This document shows, piece after piece, positions 49,723 through 58,608 of a stretch of DNA of 64,000 nucleotides. The stretch's first letter is position 1. Every line of letters begins with the position of its first letter. Source of the DNA: Citrobacter amalonaticus (GTDB taxonomy: Bacteria; Pseudomonadota; Gammaproteobacteria; Enterobacterales; Enterobacteriaceae); NCBI RefSeq assembly GCF_002918555.1, contig NZ_PQMB01000001.1, forward strand, positions 62,087-126,086, written 5' to 3'. A program made the position numbers and the translations under genes. Below the pieces are notes generated by a model. The model did no database searches. It saw nothing but the letters and a program-made list of their open reading frames with translations, and was not told where the DNA came from.

Positions 49723-51087
49723 CTAGCTGAGCCAGCCGCAGGATTTGGCTTGAGCAATAATTTTGTCAACCTGTTCCGGGGCATTACCAACATAGGTGGT
49801 GGGATCGAGAACGGCTTCAAGTTCTTCTCTGGTCATCGCGGTGTTAATACGAGGATCTTCGGACAACGCCTGAGCAAAAGTACCGCCCTCTTCCAGACCC
49901 TGCATTGACGCTTCATACACCAGTTCATGAGCTGTTTGCTTCCCAACTTTCTCTGATAGTTCAAACATGACGCGCTCTGCCAGCATAAAACCACCGAGAA
50001 TATCGAGATTTTTACGCATTTTGTCTTTTTTAACGTGTAAACCGGCCAGGGTGAACTTCATGTTATCCAGAATGACAGAAAGCATCAGACAGATTTCCGG
50101 TAAAACCTTCCACTCCATTTTCCAGATAGCGCCGTCACGTTCATGCTGGTGCTTCATCAAATCAAGTAAAATCGCGACATTACCTTTCAGAGTGTTACTG
50201 ACGCAGGCTGCATTCTCCGTTATTGCTGGATTACGTTTATGCGGCATGGTGGAAGAGCCAACCTGACCTTTACCGAACGGCTCAGCCACTTCGTCAATTT
50301 CATTGTGAGCCAACAACAGGATTTCATTGGCGATCTTGCCCAACGTCGCCCCAACCATCCCCAGCACCATGCCGTATTCACAAAAGCGGTCACGGGCGGG
50401 TTGCCATGATATCTCTGGAACGCCCAGCTGAAGCCGCTTCAACACGCGCTCTTCAAGTTCATCAGCACGTTCACCGAAAGAGGCTTTAGTGCCGACGGCT
50501 CCCACAACGCTACCGACGAATAAACGTGGCTCCAGCTGTATCAGTCTCTCGTGGTGGCGCATTAGCTCAGCAAGCCAGATCGCTGTTTTATGTCCAAACG
50601 TGACGGGAATAGCCTGAAGTGCCAGAGTACGACCGGCCATAGGTGTATTACGGTGTTTTTCTGACAGTTCCAGTAAAGAACGACAAATCTCCTTTAGATC
50701 ACGCAGGATAATTTTATGGGCCATTCTGAACTGCAGAACCATGCCTGTGTCCATGACATCCTGAGTGGTTGGCCCAAAGTGTACATACTCACCAAACCCA
50801 CCTGAACAGGCATCTTCCAGAGCTCTGATCGTCGGTACCAGTGGATGTTTGGTCAGACGAACCTGTTCCAGAATAAGCCCCATATCCAGACGTTCAAGCC
50901 TGGCACAAGCAACAATTTCATCGGCCGCCGCTTGCGGAATAATCCCCATTTCAGCCTGCTCTACAGCCAGAGCGGCTTCATAGTCCAGCCACATTTGCAT
51001 GCGAATATCATCGGAAAATATCTGACGCATTTCTTCAGTAGACCAAAGATTTTTTAGCAAAACGGAGTCAAAAACGCTGGTTGACAT
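49723..51087 (-). CDS. Aspartase/fumarase-superfamily lyase, PcaB/PurB-like
   Basis: 454 residues. The superfamily signature GSSTMPHKRNP (277-287) carries the catalytic Ser on the mobile loop; HFGPTTQDVMDTG (103-115) is the second conserved region. In the first region it reads GRTLALQAIPVTFG rather than GRTHGQ, so the adenylosuccinate-lyase His is replaced, as in carboxymuconate cycloisomerase (PcaB)-like members. The superfamily releases fumarate from succinyl-N or succinyl-S compounds. With an MmgE/PrpD neighbour this resembles the iminodisuccinate lyase-epimerase pair. The true purB is not expected here. Exact substrate unknown. Confidence 0.85.
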   Translation of the reverse strand: MSTSVFDSVLLKNLWSTEEMRQIFSDDIRMQMWLDYEAALAVEQAEMGIIPQAAADEIVACARLERLDMGLILEQVRLTKHPLVPTIRALEDACSGGFGEYVHFGPTTQDVMDTGMVLQFRMAHKIILRDLKEICRSLLELSEKHRNTPMAGRTLALQAIPVTFGHKTAIWLAELMRHHERLIQLEPRLFVGSVVGAVGTKASFGERADELEERVLKRLQLGVPEISWQPARDRFCEYGMVLGMVGATLGKIANEILLLAHNEIDEVAEPFGKGQVGSSTMPHKRNPAITENAACVSNTLKGNVAILLDLMKHQHERDGAIWKMEWKVLPEICLMLSVILDNMKFTLAGLHVKKDKMRKNLDILGGFMLAERVMFELSEKVGKQTAHELVYEASMQGLEEGGTFAQALSEDPRINTAMTREELEAVLDPTTYVGNAPEQVDKIIAQAKSCGWLS

Positions 51088-51605
51088 ACATTTATCTCCA
51101 GATAATAAGTGTTCTTTAAAAAATATTTACTGACGTTTTCACATATTCAGGCACAACTGCACGTTTATATCCGCGCAATAAAAGTCGATATTTACATCAA
51201 TAATCCGTAAGACCAGGACATTATCAAGGCTTTTAAATCGAAGATGCATTAATAATATTTAAGCGTTATTAAGCATTATTAATGTTAACTAAGAGCAACT
51301 CAAAAAAACGCCAAAAAATACCACACACCAAAATACTAATCATTTGTTTTTTAAGTAAAAAACTTGAAACTTTAATTATTCTTTAGTCTGGAAAAATAAA
51401 ATTAATGTTTGAAAATAAGATCGCGATCAATTTTTGAATGCTTGTTGGTTTTTAATCTAATTTGTAGGTGGTAGCGTCAAAAAGAGTTCAAAGTCATAAA
51501 TTAGTTAATGTTCCAAATATCCAGGCTTAACTTACTTCAGATGTTTAATGGTGGATCATTGGTCAACCCGTATCACATCGAATGCTTTGTATAAGGAAAA
51601 AAATA
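51088..51605. promoter_or_regulatory. AT-rich divergent control region of the lyase and C-S lyase genes
   Basis: 518 bp, markedly AT-rich, between two genes that point away from each other. TTATTAAGCATTATTAATG and similar dyads are candidate LysR (T-N11-A) sites. TTGATG or TTGACC-like hexamers occur, but no promoter can be fixed by eye. No open frame worth calling. Confidence 0.35.
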
Positions 51606-52778
51606 ATGTCAAAAGAACGTAAAACTCGAATTATTCATGGTGGTAGAGGCGTCGCTCGAAATATTGGTCCGGTAAACCCGCCAGTGATGAGAGCCAGTAC
51701 GATTATTTTCGACTCCATTGCAACATGGCGGGATGCCCGCACGCGCAGAGAAACAGAACGCCTTTTAAGCTATGGCGCTCGCGGCACAGAAACCGCATTT
51801 GCGCTGGAGGAACTTGTTACTGAGCTGGAAGGAGGCTATCGCGCTCAATTGTTCCCTACCGGGCTTGCGGCCATTGCAGTGACCACAATGAGTTACGCCC
51901 ATGCGGGTGGTCACGTACTGTTTGCGGACTCAATCTATGAACCGGTACGCAAGATCGCCCGTAGTTTTTTGACGCCAAATAATATTAGTTATGATTTTTT
52001 TAAAACTGACGGGAGTGATTTCGAGGCCAAACTTCGCCCGGAAACGCAGCTGGTTTTTGCTGAATCACCGGGTTCTCTGCTCTATGAAATGCTGGATCTG
52101 CCGAAACTCTGCAGTATTGCCCATGCACACAATATTCCGGTCGCCGTTGACAATACCTGGGGTTCTGCCTGGTTATATAACCCGCTGGAGCTGGGGGCGG
52201 ATATTTCTATTATCGCCGCAACCAAGTATCTGAGCGGTCACTCTGACGTCATGATGGGCATCATGGTGGCCAACGAAAGCGCATGGAAAAAGATTGGCGC
52301 TCTCCCGGAGGCAATGGGCCAGATTAGCAGTCCTGACGATGTGTCTCTGGTACTGCGTGGAATCAGAACACTGGGTACCCGACTCGCTGCTCATGGACAA
52401 AGTGCAATGACCGTAGCTCAGTGGCTACAGGAACGTCCGGAAGTGGAAAAAGTTTATTTCCCGGGACTCGAAGATCATCCCCGACATGATTTGTTTAAGC
52501 GTGACTGTAAAGGACTTAACGGTCTGCTGACCATTGAACTGAAATCACAGTATACCCAGAAAAATACGGAAGCTTTTATTGATGCGCTGGAGCTTTTTGG
52601 TATAGGGGCCTCCTGGGGCGGATTTGAAAGCCTTGTGTTACCCGCCAATGTGAAGGGCGCTCGCTCTGCAACTGACTGGAATCAACATGGTCAGTTTATT
52701 CGATTCCACATTGGCCTTGAAGATGTCAATGATCTGCTGGCCGATCTGAACCAGGGATTAAATAAACTGAATGCCTGA
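51606..52778 (+). CDS. Cystathionine beta-lyase-like PLP enzyme (MetC type)
   Basis: 390 residues of the Cys/Met-metabolism PLP family. Schiff-base Lys207 in AATKYLSGHSDVMMG and the PLP-ring segment AVDNTWGSAWL match MetC (E. coli MetC has 395 residues). MetC-type enzymes cleave cystathionine, cystine or cysteine to pyruvate, ammonia and a thiol. It is a paralogue, not at the metC locus, and shares a cluster with a fumarate-type lyase. Attack on a thiol amino acid released by that lyase is a sensible inference. ATG at 51606 after AAGGAAAA. Confidence 0.88.
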   Translation: MSKERKTRIIHGGRGVARNIGPVNPPVMRASTIIFDSIATWRDARTRRETERLLSYGARGTETAFALEELVTELEGGYRAQLFPTGLAAIAVTTMSYAHAGGHVLFADSIYEPVRKIARSFLTPNNISYDFFKTDGSDFEAKLRPETQLVFAESPGSLLYEMLDLPKLCSIAHAHNIPVAVDNTWGSAWLYNPLELGADISIIAATKYLSGHSDVMMGIMVANESAWKKIGALPEAMGQISSPDDVSLVLRGIRTLGTRLAAHGQSAMTVAQWLQERPEVEKVYFPGLEDHPRHDLFKRDCKGLNGLLTIELKSQYTQKNTEAFIDALELFGIGASWGGFESLVLPANVKGARSATDWNQHGQFIRFHIGLEDVNDLLADLNQGLNKLNA

Positions 52779-52849
52779 CATTCGCTGGCGTGCAATCTAT
52801 CTGCACGCCATCCCAAAATTGTAAAACGTCGTGGATATGGGGAAATATT

Positions 52850-54217
52850 ATGCTTGGCGTTATTCTTGCAATCATTGTAACCGGATTGGTTATTTTTATG
52901 CTGGCGAAAGGATATAAACCTCAGCCCGTATTATTATTGGGTGGACTATTACTGATGGGGCTTACGGTGATGTTTAATCTGGGAACATTATTACCGGAGA
53001 AGACCACTACCCACTTTCAATTTTTTGATATATTCAAAGTCTTCAGTGATATTATGAGCACCCGGTTAGCCGGACTGGGTTTGACGCTAATGGCCATCGC
53101 GGGTTTTTCCCGTTATATGGATCATGTCGGAGCCAGCAAGGCGCTATTTGCTGTATTTGAAAAGCCGTTGAGATCGGTTCGGTCACCTTATATGCTGCTG
53201 ATCGTTGCTTTTCTTGTGACCCAGGTATTGGTTATTTTCATTCCAAGCCATGCCGGTTTAGGTATGTTGTTGATGGTAACCATGTACCCTATTCTGATTC
53301 GCACAGGGGTAAGTCCATTATCCTCACTGGCCGTCATTGGAACCTGTCAATTTATCGATCATGGTCCCGGTTCAGGCAATGTCATCATGGCGGCTAAGAC
53401 CGCAGGCATTGATCCTGCTACGTACTTTGTTTATCACCAGTTACCCGTCACTGTGCCTGTGATTATTGCAGTTGCTATCGCACACTTTATCGTTCAACGC
53501 TGGTGGGATAAACGCGAAGGCTTTGTATTCACGAAGGATACGCTGGATAAAATCGATGACAATGATCATGCCCGGCCCCCGCTGATTTATGCCTTATTGC
53601 CGGTGGTACCGCTCGTGCTTATCATCGGTTTTAGCCCAATATTCAAGTCATTCATCAAAATAGACGTTACCACCGCGATGATCATCAGTACTGTCGTCGC
53701 CCTTATATTTGAATATTTCCGCCTGAAAAGTGCAAAAGCCGTAATGGATAGTTTTATGTTGTTCTTTGAGGGAATGGGTAAACAATTTGTACTGGTGGTA
53801 TCGCTGATTGTCTGTGGGGAAGTCTTTGCCAATGGTCTGCTCCATATCGGTGCCGTGGATACAATGATAACTGCGGCACAAAATGCAGGATTCGGTGTCG
53901 GATCTATGATCGTTGTGATGAGTTTCATCCTTGCACTTGCTGCTTTCCTGATGGGTTCCTGCAACGCTGCATTTTTCTCTTTCGCAGCTCTTACCCCTAA
54001 AATAGCCGCCTTTCTAAAAGTGGATGTAGTCACGCTCATTCTGCCCATGCAAATCATGACGAGTTTTGGCCGGACAGTTTCACCGATAACAGCCGCGATT
54101 GTCGCCATCGCGGGTATTGCTGGCGTCTCTCCTTTTCAGGTTGTTAAACGCACGGCAATACCTATGGGAGTCGCAGCCATTGTGAATCTGGTAATGACAT
54201 TTATATATTTAGGATAG
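52850..54217 (+). CDS. DcuC-type anaerobic C4-dicarboxylate transporter
   Basis: 455 residues, about 12 helices, DcuC family (E. coli DcuC 461). Markers: FIPSHAGLGMLLMVTMYPIL, GTCQFIDHGPGSGNVIMAA and GSCNAAFFSFAALTPK. DcuC exchanges fumarate, succinate and other C4 acids. The ATG at 52850 follows GGGGAAATATT; 20 in-frame upstream codons fall in the gap. 72 bp after the C-S lyase gene, same transcript. It could import the adduct or trade released fumarate for succinate. Confidence 0.88.
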   Translation: MLGVILAIIVTGLVIFMLAKGYKPQPVLLLGGLLLMGLTVMFNLGTLLPEKTTTHFQFFDIFKVFSDIMSTRLAGLGLTLMAIAGFSRYMDHVGASKALFAVFEKPLRSVRSPYMLLIVAFLVTQVLVIFIPSHAGLGMLLMVTMYPILIRTGVSPLSSLAVIGTCQFIDHGPGSGNVIMAAKTAGIDPATYFVYHQLPVTVPVIIAVAIAHFIVQRWWDKREGFVFTKDTLDKIDDNDHARPPLIYALLPVVPLVLIIGFSPIFKSFIKIDVTTAMIISTVVALIFEYFRLKSAKAVMDSFMLFFEGMGKQFVLVVSLIVCGEVFANGLLHIGAVDTMITAAQNAGFGVGSMIVVMSFILALAAFLMGSCNAAFFSFAALTPKIAAFLKVDVVTLILPMQIMTSFGRTVSPITAAIVAIAGIAGVSPFQVVKRTAIPMGVAAIVNLVMTFIYLG

Positions 54218-55296
54218 CGATGAAATTTACGTTTGATTGCGTGAAATCATCGTCACCTGTGGCAAGGAGTCAAAGAAGATTAAATTATAAAACATCAGCA
54301 AACGCGTTCCAAAACGCTATCGCCTTTGAAAGAGGATTTGTTGAAAATAAACGCTCAATATATATCTGTATGTTTTATTGAAAATAACGTTGCATCCCGC
54401 AGACGAGCGTGCAATATGAATGTGACTGAAAAAAGGCAATAATATAAAAATGGGTAGCCAGAATATTCGTTCAGATAACTGTTCGATTTTCTGGCATACC
54501 TGATTTCAATAAGGAGCAGGCAATAATAATAGACCGAAGTAAAAAGATTCGCAGACGCCCATATCTGTCCCGGAAAATAAGTTATGGGGAGCGCAAACTC
54601 AGCGATCGCTGGAACATTATCGTATTTCCACTGAGATAATGCCTGTCGCGCCCCCTGACGATAAATGCAGACCTGGGGACCACCAGCGCTCCCCTGCTCT
54701 TATACGCCAGATTGTTCAACTCGACAAACTGAACTGTTGAATAAACCGATCGATGGTCTTGTTATCTTCGTGAGTCAGCGTCCAGCCCGGTTTTCGGCAA
54801 TAATCATCGGCAATAATCCCCCGACGGTGCAGGATGCTTTTCTCAACCTGAATAATATACTCACAATGCTGCATCCAGCGCTGAATATAGGGTAACAGCG
54901 CCGCAGAGACGCAGAAACCCGCGAGGAACATCTTTATGCATTTTCTGGCAACGCTGTTAACGCGCATTCAGTTCCGCACCGTCAACATTGAGTGTTAACG
55001 TCCGTGAGGAATATCAATGCTGATGGGATCCCCCGTCTCAACAAGTGCCAGAATGCCGCCATCGCTGACTTCCGCTGAAATGTACCCGACAAACAAACCA
55101 CACAATGACCGTGCTTCTGCGTGCAGAATAAAGAAAACATTTATTCCCTTTATTTTCTGTTCGTCTTAAAGTGTTCTTAAAAATCAATGCCAATGTAATC
55201 TATAGCACATTAAAAAATAAGCGCATTCACTTTTCTTACTCACTGAAAATTGATGATTACCTGAGATAATTTATTCATACAGGATTTTTCAAAATA
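54218..55296. other. Degraded gap between the catabolic cluster and the effector gene
   Basis: Nearly 1.1 kb with no intact gene. A dehydratase relic lies at 54957-55126. Left of it an 83-codon leftward frame (54716-54967) continues past the relic, has a hydrophobic stretch and no family I recognise. The last 150 bp before 55297 are very AT-rich and must hold the effector promoter. I saw no MxiE box or other known type III regulator site. Confidence 0.4.
54957..55126 (-). pseudogene. Relic of an IlvD/Edd-family dehydratase
   Basis: Read leftward, GYISAEVSDGGILALVETGD and PISIDIPHGR, then after a frameshift TLTLNVDGAELNAR and a stop. This follows the C-terminal end of dihydroxy-acid dehydratases (GHVSPEA..GG.IGLIEDGD.I.IDIP....L.V.D.ELAAR). 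Only about 55 residues remain; the rest of a roughly 600-residue gene is gone. It shows past deletion at this junction. Confidence 0.65.
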
Positions 55297-56742
55297 ATGA
55301 AAATGTCATATCCACTGAAAACTATTCAACAAAGCAATTTTGCCTGCCCGCATTCCATAATAGAGAAAAGAAATGAGACAGGTACACCCCTGAAACGTTG
55401 TACATCTGTGCATAACTCCCAGGAAAATCTTTCACTGAGGAACAACACTGAGGTAAAAGCTGCTAATATCATTAAAAATTTCTTTAGAAAAACCATTGCT
55501 GCTCAGAGCTATAGTTATATGTTTTCCAACGGTGTTTACTTTAAAATAGCCGACATCGATCTTGAAGAACCTGTGGCAGATAAGGCCCCATTGAGTACAC
55601 TTGAGCATCTTGATAAGATTTCCCGAAGTTATTTAACAAGCATAAAAGAAAAAACGCAGAACTTAACGCCGAATGAAAAAGAGTTGCTGAGCAAAGTGGT
55701 TGACGCCAAATGGCACTTCAGACACCAGAGTAGTTCAAATTTGTCTGACGGACACCTGAATATTTTATCATTGAAAAAAACACAATCTGACGGGATACTG
55801 ACCGGGAAAAATACTTTTCCTCAGGATATGGAATATTTAGCCAACCATGATTTCGTATTCTTTGCCGTAGAGTTTTCTGATGATGAGGCGCAACTTCCAC
55901 TGAACACCCGGTTTGGTGCTCTCGATTTTGGCGCGAATGCCTATATCCTTGATGAGCAGTTTCCTTATGGATATCTGACATTAACAGACCATTTCTACAA
56001 CAGCATACCCTGTGTATCTCAGTATGAACATGCTGATTTTGCGTCCCGGTTCTCCGAAGTGAGAAATGAAGTTCAGCGTAAAATACATGGAGAAAAAGGG
56101 ACATTTGATGTCCCTGTTTATAGCGCGAAGAATATGAAACTCGCCCTGGGATTGCATCTTATCGATTTTCTGAGACAGTGTAGCGATGTTGATTTTAAAA
56201 ACTTTGCCCTGAACGAGAATCTGGATAGTAAGGGACTGGACAGAATTCTTAATTTTGTGTTCCAGCCTGAATTTCATGTTCCGAGAATGGTAAGCACAGC
56301 GCACTTCAAAGAAGTCGAACTGAGAGAAATGAGCATGAAAGATGCCATTAAGGCCGCTAACATTCAGGCGCTTTCTCGCCATATACATAAAAAAGATGAT
56401 GCAAACAAAGCCATGCGTCTGGCAATTGAATGCGCCATGCCAGAGGTTACTGAATATCTTTTTTCAAAGTTTGAATTCAGCTGCGAAGATATGATAAAAA
56501 TGACATCTGACGATAAAGCTTATGATATAGAGTGCAGACTGACCAATTACGCGGCAGATATTTCGATATTAAAAAATTTTCTGGAGCGCGGACTGGTCGA
56601 TCCCAACAAGATATTCATAAAAGGCAGACGTGGGAACACAATGCTGGACAACGCGATGAAAATTGATAATCAGGAAATGATTGACGTATTGCTTAATTTT
56701 GGCGCAGTGAGTGGCAAAGATCTGATTACCAATATATTATAA
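55297..56742 (+). CDS. OspC-family type III secretion effector (putative arginine ADP-riboxanase)
   Basis: 481 residues, close in length to Shigella OspC1-3 (about 470-484). Segments alike to OspC by eye: ANIIKNFFRKTIAAQSYSYM (56-75), FRHQSSSNLSD (141-151), LANHDFVFFAVE (181-192), GYLTLTDHFYNSIP (225-238), LNFVFQPEFHVPRMVST (318-334) and GNTMLDNAMKIDNQEMIDVL (446-465). OspC enzymes use NAD+ for arginine ADP-riboxanation of host caspases; Glu325 here lines up with their catalytic Glu. The C-terminal third (about 350-470) is ankyrin-like, for target binding. No Sec signal, as usual for effectors. AT-rich relative to neighbours, with no secretion genes in the window: probably a horizontally gained orphan. 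Confidence 0.88.
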   Translation: MKMSYPLKTIQQSNFACPHSIIEKRNETGTPLKRCTSVHNSQENLSLRNNTEVKAANIIKNFFRKTIAAQSYSYMFSNGVYFKIADIDLEEPVADKAPLSTLEHLDKISRSYLTSIKEKTQNLTPNEKELLSKVVDAKWHFRHQSSSNLSDGHLNILSLKKTQSDGILTGKNTFPQDMEYLANHDFVFFAVEFSDDEAQLPLNTRFGALDFGANAYILDEQFPYGYLTLTDHFYNSIPCVSQYEHADFASRFSEVRNEVQRKIHGEKGTFDVPVYSAKNMKLALGLHLIDFLRQCSDVDFKNFALNENLDSKGLDRILNFVFQPEFHVPRMVSTAHFKEVELREMSMKDAIKAANIQALSRHIHKKDDANKAMRLAIECAMPEVTEYLFSKFEFSCEDMIKMTSDDKAYDIECRLTNYAADISILKNFLERGLVDPNKIFIKGRRGNTMLDNAMKIDNQEMIDVLLNFGAVSGKDLITNIL

Positions 56743-56770
56743 ATTTCTTGTTGGCCTGATATGCGCCAAA

Positions 56771-56824
56771 CAATTCGAGTTGCGGGAATCCAACGCACCA
56801 GCAACCTGAAATATAACGAGTATA
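56771..56824. repeat. Interspersed palindromic repeat, copy D (short form)
   Basis: CAATTCGAGTTGCGGGAATC joined directly to CCAACGCACCAGCAACCTGA and AATATAACGAGTATA: the two ends of the element without most of the middle. It lies between the effector gene and the transporter terminator, at the right edge of the accessory block. Confidence 0.6.
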
Positions 56825-56866
56825 GGCGTAGCGCCATCGGACATATCAGGCTTTGTCAGCAGTCTG

Positions 56867-56893
56867 AAAAATCCACGCAACCGCGTGGATTTT
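56867..56893. terminator. Bidirectional terminator at the right edge of the block
   Basis: AAAATCCACGC-AACC-GCGTGGATTTT, 11-bp arms; T run on the leftward strand just after the GPH transporter stop. Nearly identical to the ychF terminator at 24950. Confidence 0.85.
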
Positions 56894-56903
56894 ATCGGGT
56901 TTG

Positions 56904-58280
56904 TCACAGATGCACAGCTGGCTCCTGGCCCGCAAACTGTCCTTTTTGCAGATCCTGCACAACCGTATTCATCCTCTCTTCATTCAACTGGTAGAATTTG
57001 ATCGAAATCGCGGTCAGCAGATAGAACAACGCTGGCAACAAAGTAAAGAGCAGAACCACACCCTCAACTGAGTCCGCAGACTGAGTGGCGCTATTTGTCA
57101 CATAGCCATAATACGCCAGTACCCAACCGATAATCGCCCCGCCAACGGCAACCCCCAGTTTGATAACAAAGATATTTGCGGCGACGTTCATCCCGGTAAT
57201 GCGGCGTCGGGTTTTCCATTCCCCGTAGTTATTAGCGTCGGTAATCATTGACCATTGAATGGCGCCATTTCCACCCTGAATGATTTGGACCGCCAGATGA
57301 ACCAGTAATGGAATAATCCAGTACTCGATCGGCAGAAAATAACAGAGCACACCCAGGCCAGCATTAATAATATTGATCCAAAATGAGAGTTTAATTTTGC
57401 AAAAGCGTGTTCCGAATGGTTTTACCAGAACCGAGCCCAACATGGAGGCAAACATCCCGCCCAGCATAAACCAGGTGATAATATCCGCCCCCTCGTTCAG
57501 TACGATATTGACGTAATAAACAACGGCACCGCCGCGAATAACGACCGCCACCAGCATCATAAAATTATATACGGATAAAATGCGCCATTGCTCATTCTTA
57601 AAGAGGATTTTCACATCGCGGGCAATATTGAGATTTTCCTCTTTGATTGGCTGTACGCGCTCTTTGGTGGTCAAAAAGCAGACCAGGAACATGATGCACC
57701 CTATCACGCCGAACAGCGCCATTGCCACCTGAATCCCCGTCGCACGGTCTCCCGGGAAGAGGTAGTCGGCAACCGGCAGAATAAACGCCGTTCCCAATGC
57801 CCCGCCAACAGGGGTAATCGCAAAGCGCCAGGATTGCAGCGACAGGTTCTCATGCGGATCAGAAGTGAGCGCCGCGCCCAGCGAGCAGTAAGGAATATTA
57901 ATCGCGGTATACATTAAGGTCATAAATATATAAGCCGCAACGGCGTAAACAATCTTGCCGTTATCTGAGAAATCTGGCGTGGAATAAACCAGTACGCAGC
58001 TGACCGCAAATGGCACACAGATTGCCAGCAGCCATGGGCGAAAACGTCCCCAGCGGGTGGAAGTGGCATCGGCAATTGCCCCCATGACAGGATCGGTTAT
58101 TGCATCCAGCAGACGCACCAGCAGAAACATGGTTCCCATTACTGCGGGCGGTAAGCCATAAATATCGGTATAGAAATAAGCGAGGATAGCAACAGAAGAG
58201 TCGAAAACAATATGGCTTGCTGCGTCACCAAGGCTGTAACCTATTTTTTCTTTTATGGGTAATCGTTCCACTTCAGACAT
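56904..58280 (-). CDS. GPH-family glycoside/sugar symporter (YicJ-like)
   Basis: 458 residues, 12 helices, glycoside-pentoside-hexuronide:cation family. Markers: EKIGYSLGDAASHIVFD, LLDAITDPVMGAIADATSTRWGRFRPW and SMITDANNYGEWKTRRRITG. Nearest in memory to E. coli YicJ, which is of unknown substrate. No glycosidase is next to it, so no substrate can be named. Divergent from the periplasmic trehalase gene, which already supplies glucose, so trehalose itself is unlikely. Confidence 0.87.
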   Translation of the reverse strand: MSEVERLPIKEKIGYSLGDAASHIVFDSSVAILAYFYTDIYGLPPAVMGTMFLLVRLLDAITDPVMGAIADATSTRWGRFRPWLLAICVPFAVSCVLVYSTPDFSDNGKIVYAVAAYIFMTLMYTAINIPYCSLGAALTSDPHENLSLQSWRFAITPVGGALGTAFILPVADYLFPGDRATGIQVAMALFGVIGCIMFLVCFLTTKERVQPIKEENLNIARDVKILFKNEQWRILSVYNFMMLVAVVIRGGAVVYYVNIVLNEGADIITWFMLGGMFASMLGSVLVKPFGTRFCKIKLSFWINIINAGLGVLCYFLPIEYWIIPLLVHLAVQIIQGGNGAIQWSMITDANNYGEWKTRRRITGMNVAANIFVIKLGVAVGGAIIGWVLAYYGYVTNSATQSADSVEGVVLLFTLLPALFYLLTAISIKFYQLNEERMNTVVQDLQKGQFAGQEPAVHL

Positions 58281-58608
58281 AATTCATCCTTATTAAAAAT
58301 GACCTTTCACAAAATGTTTGTGATTCGTGCATTTCTTCACAGATGTATTTAACGGTCTATTATGATTTTTCATTCAATTCTTATGTTTTTTATCTTTTGT
58401 GATCGCGCTTACCTGGTAAACAAAGAATTCCATGCTGGTATAATTTTGATGAATATTTATTTGCCATTCCCCGGCATTTATTGCGTAACAGAAAACACGG
58501 TTGGTGCAAAAAATGACGGTCAGAAAGCGCACGTCACCCGATCCTGGTCTAAGGTTTTGTCATGGTTGAATACCGTTTACTTCGGTACGCCGCAAAGGAG
58601 AATGATCG
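58281..58608. other. Divergent control region between the GPH transporter and treA
   Basis: 328 bp, AT-rich on the transporter side. It must contain both promoters. A TTTGTGATTCGTGCATTT half-palindrome near 58315 resembles a weak CRP site. No gene called; frames here are shadows extending into treA. Confidence 0.35.

Noticed and set aside
49723..51087. Reading the lyase as adenylosuccinate lyase PurB
   Set aside because: The PurB catalytic His region (GRTHGQ) is replaced by GRTLALQ and the context is catabolic, not purine synthesis.
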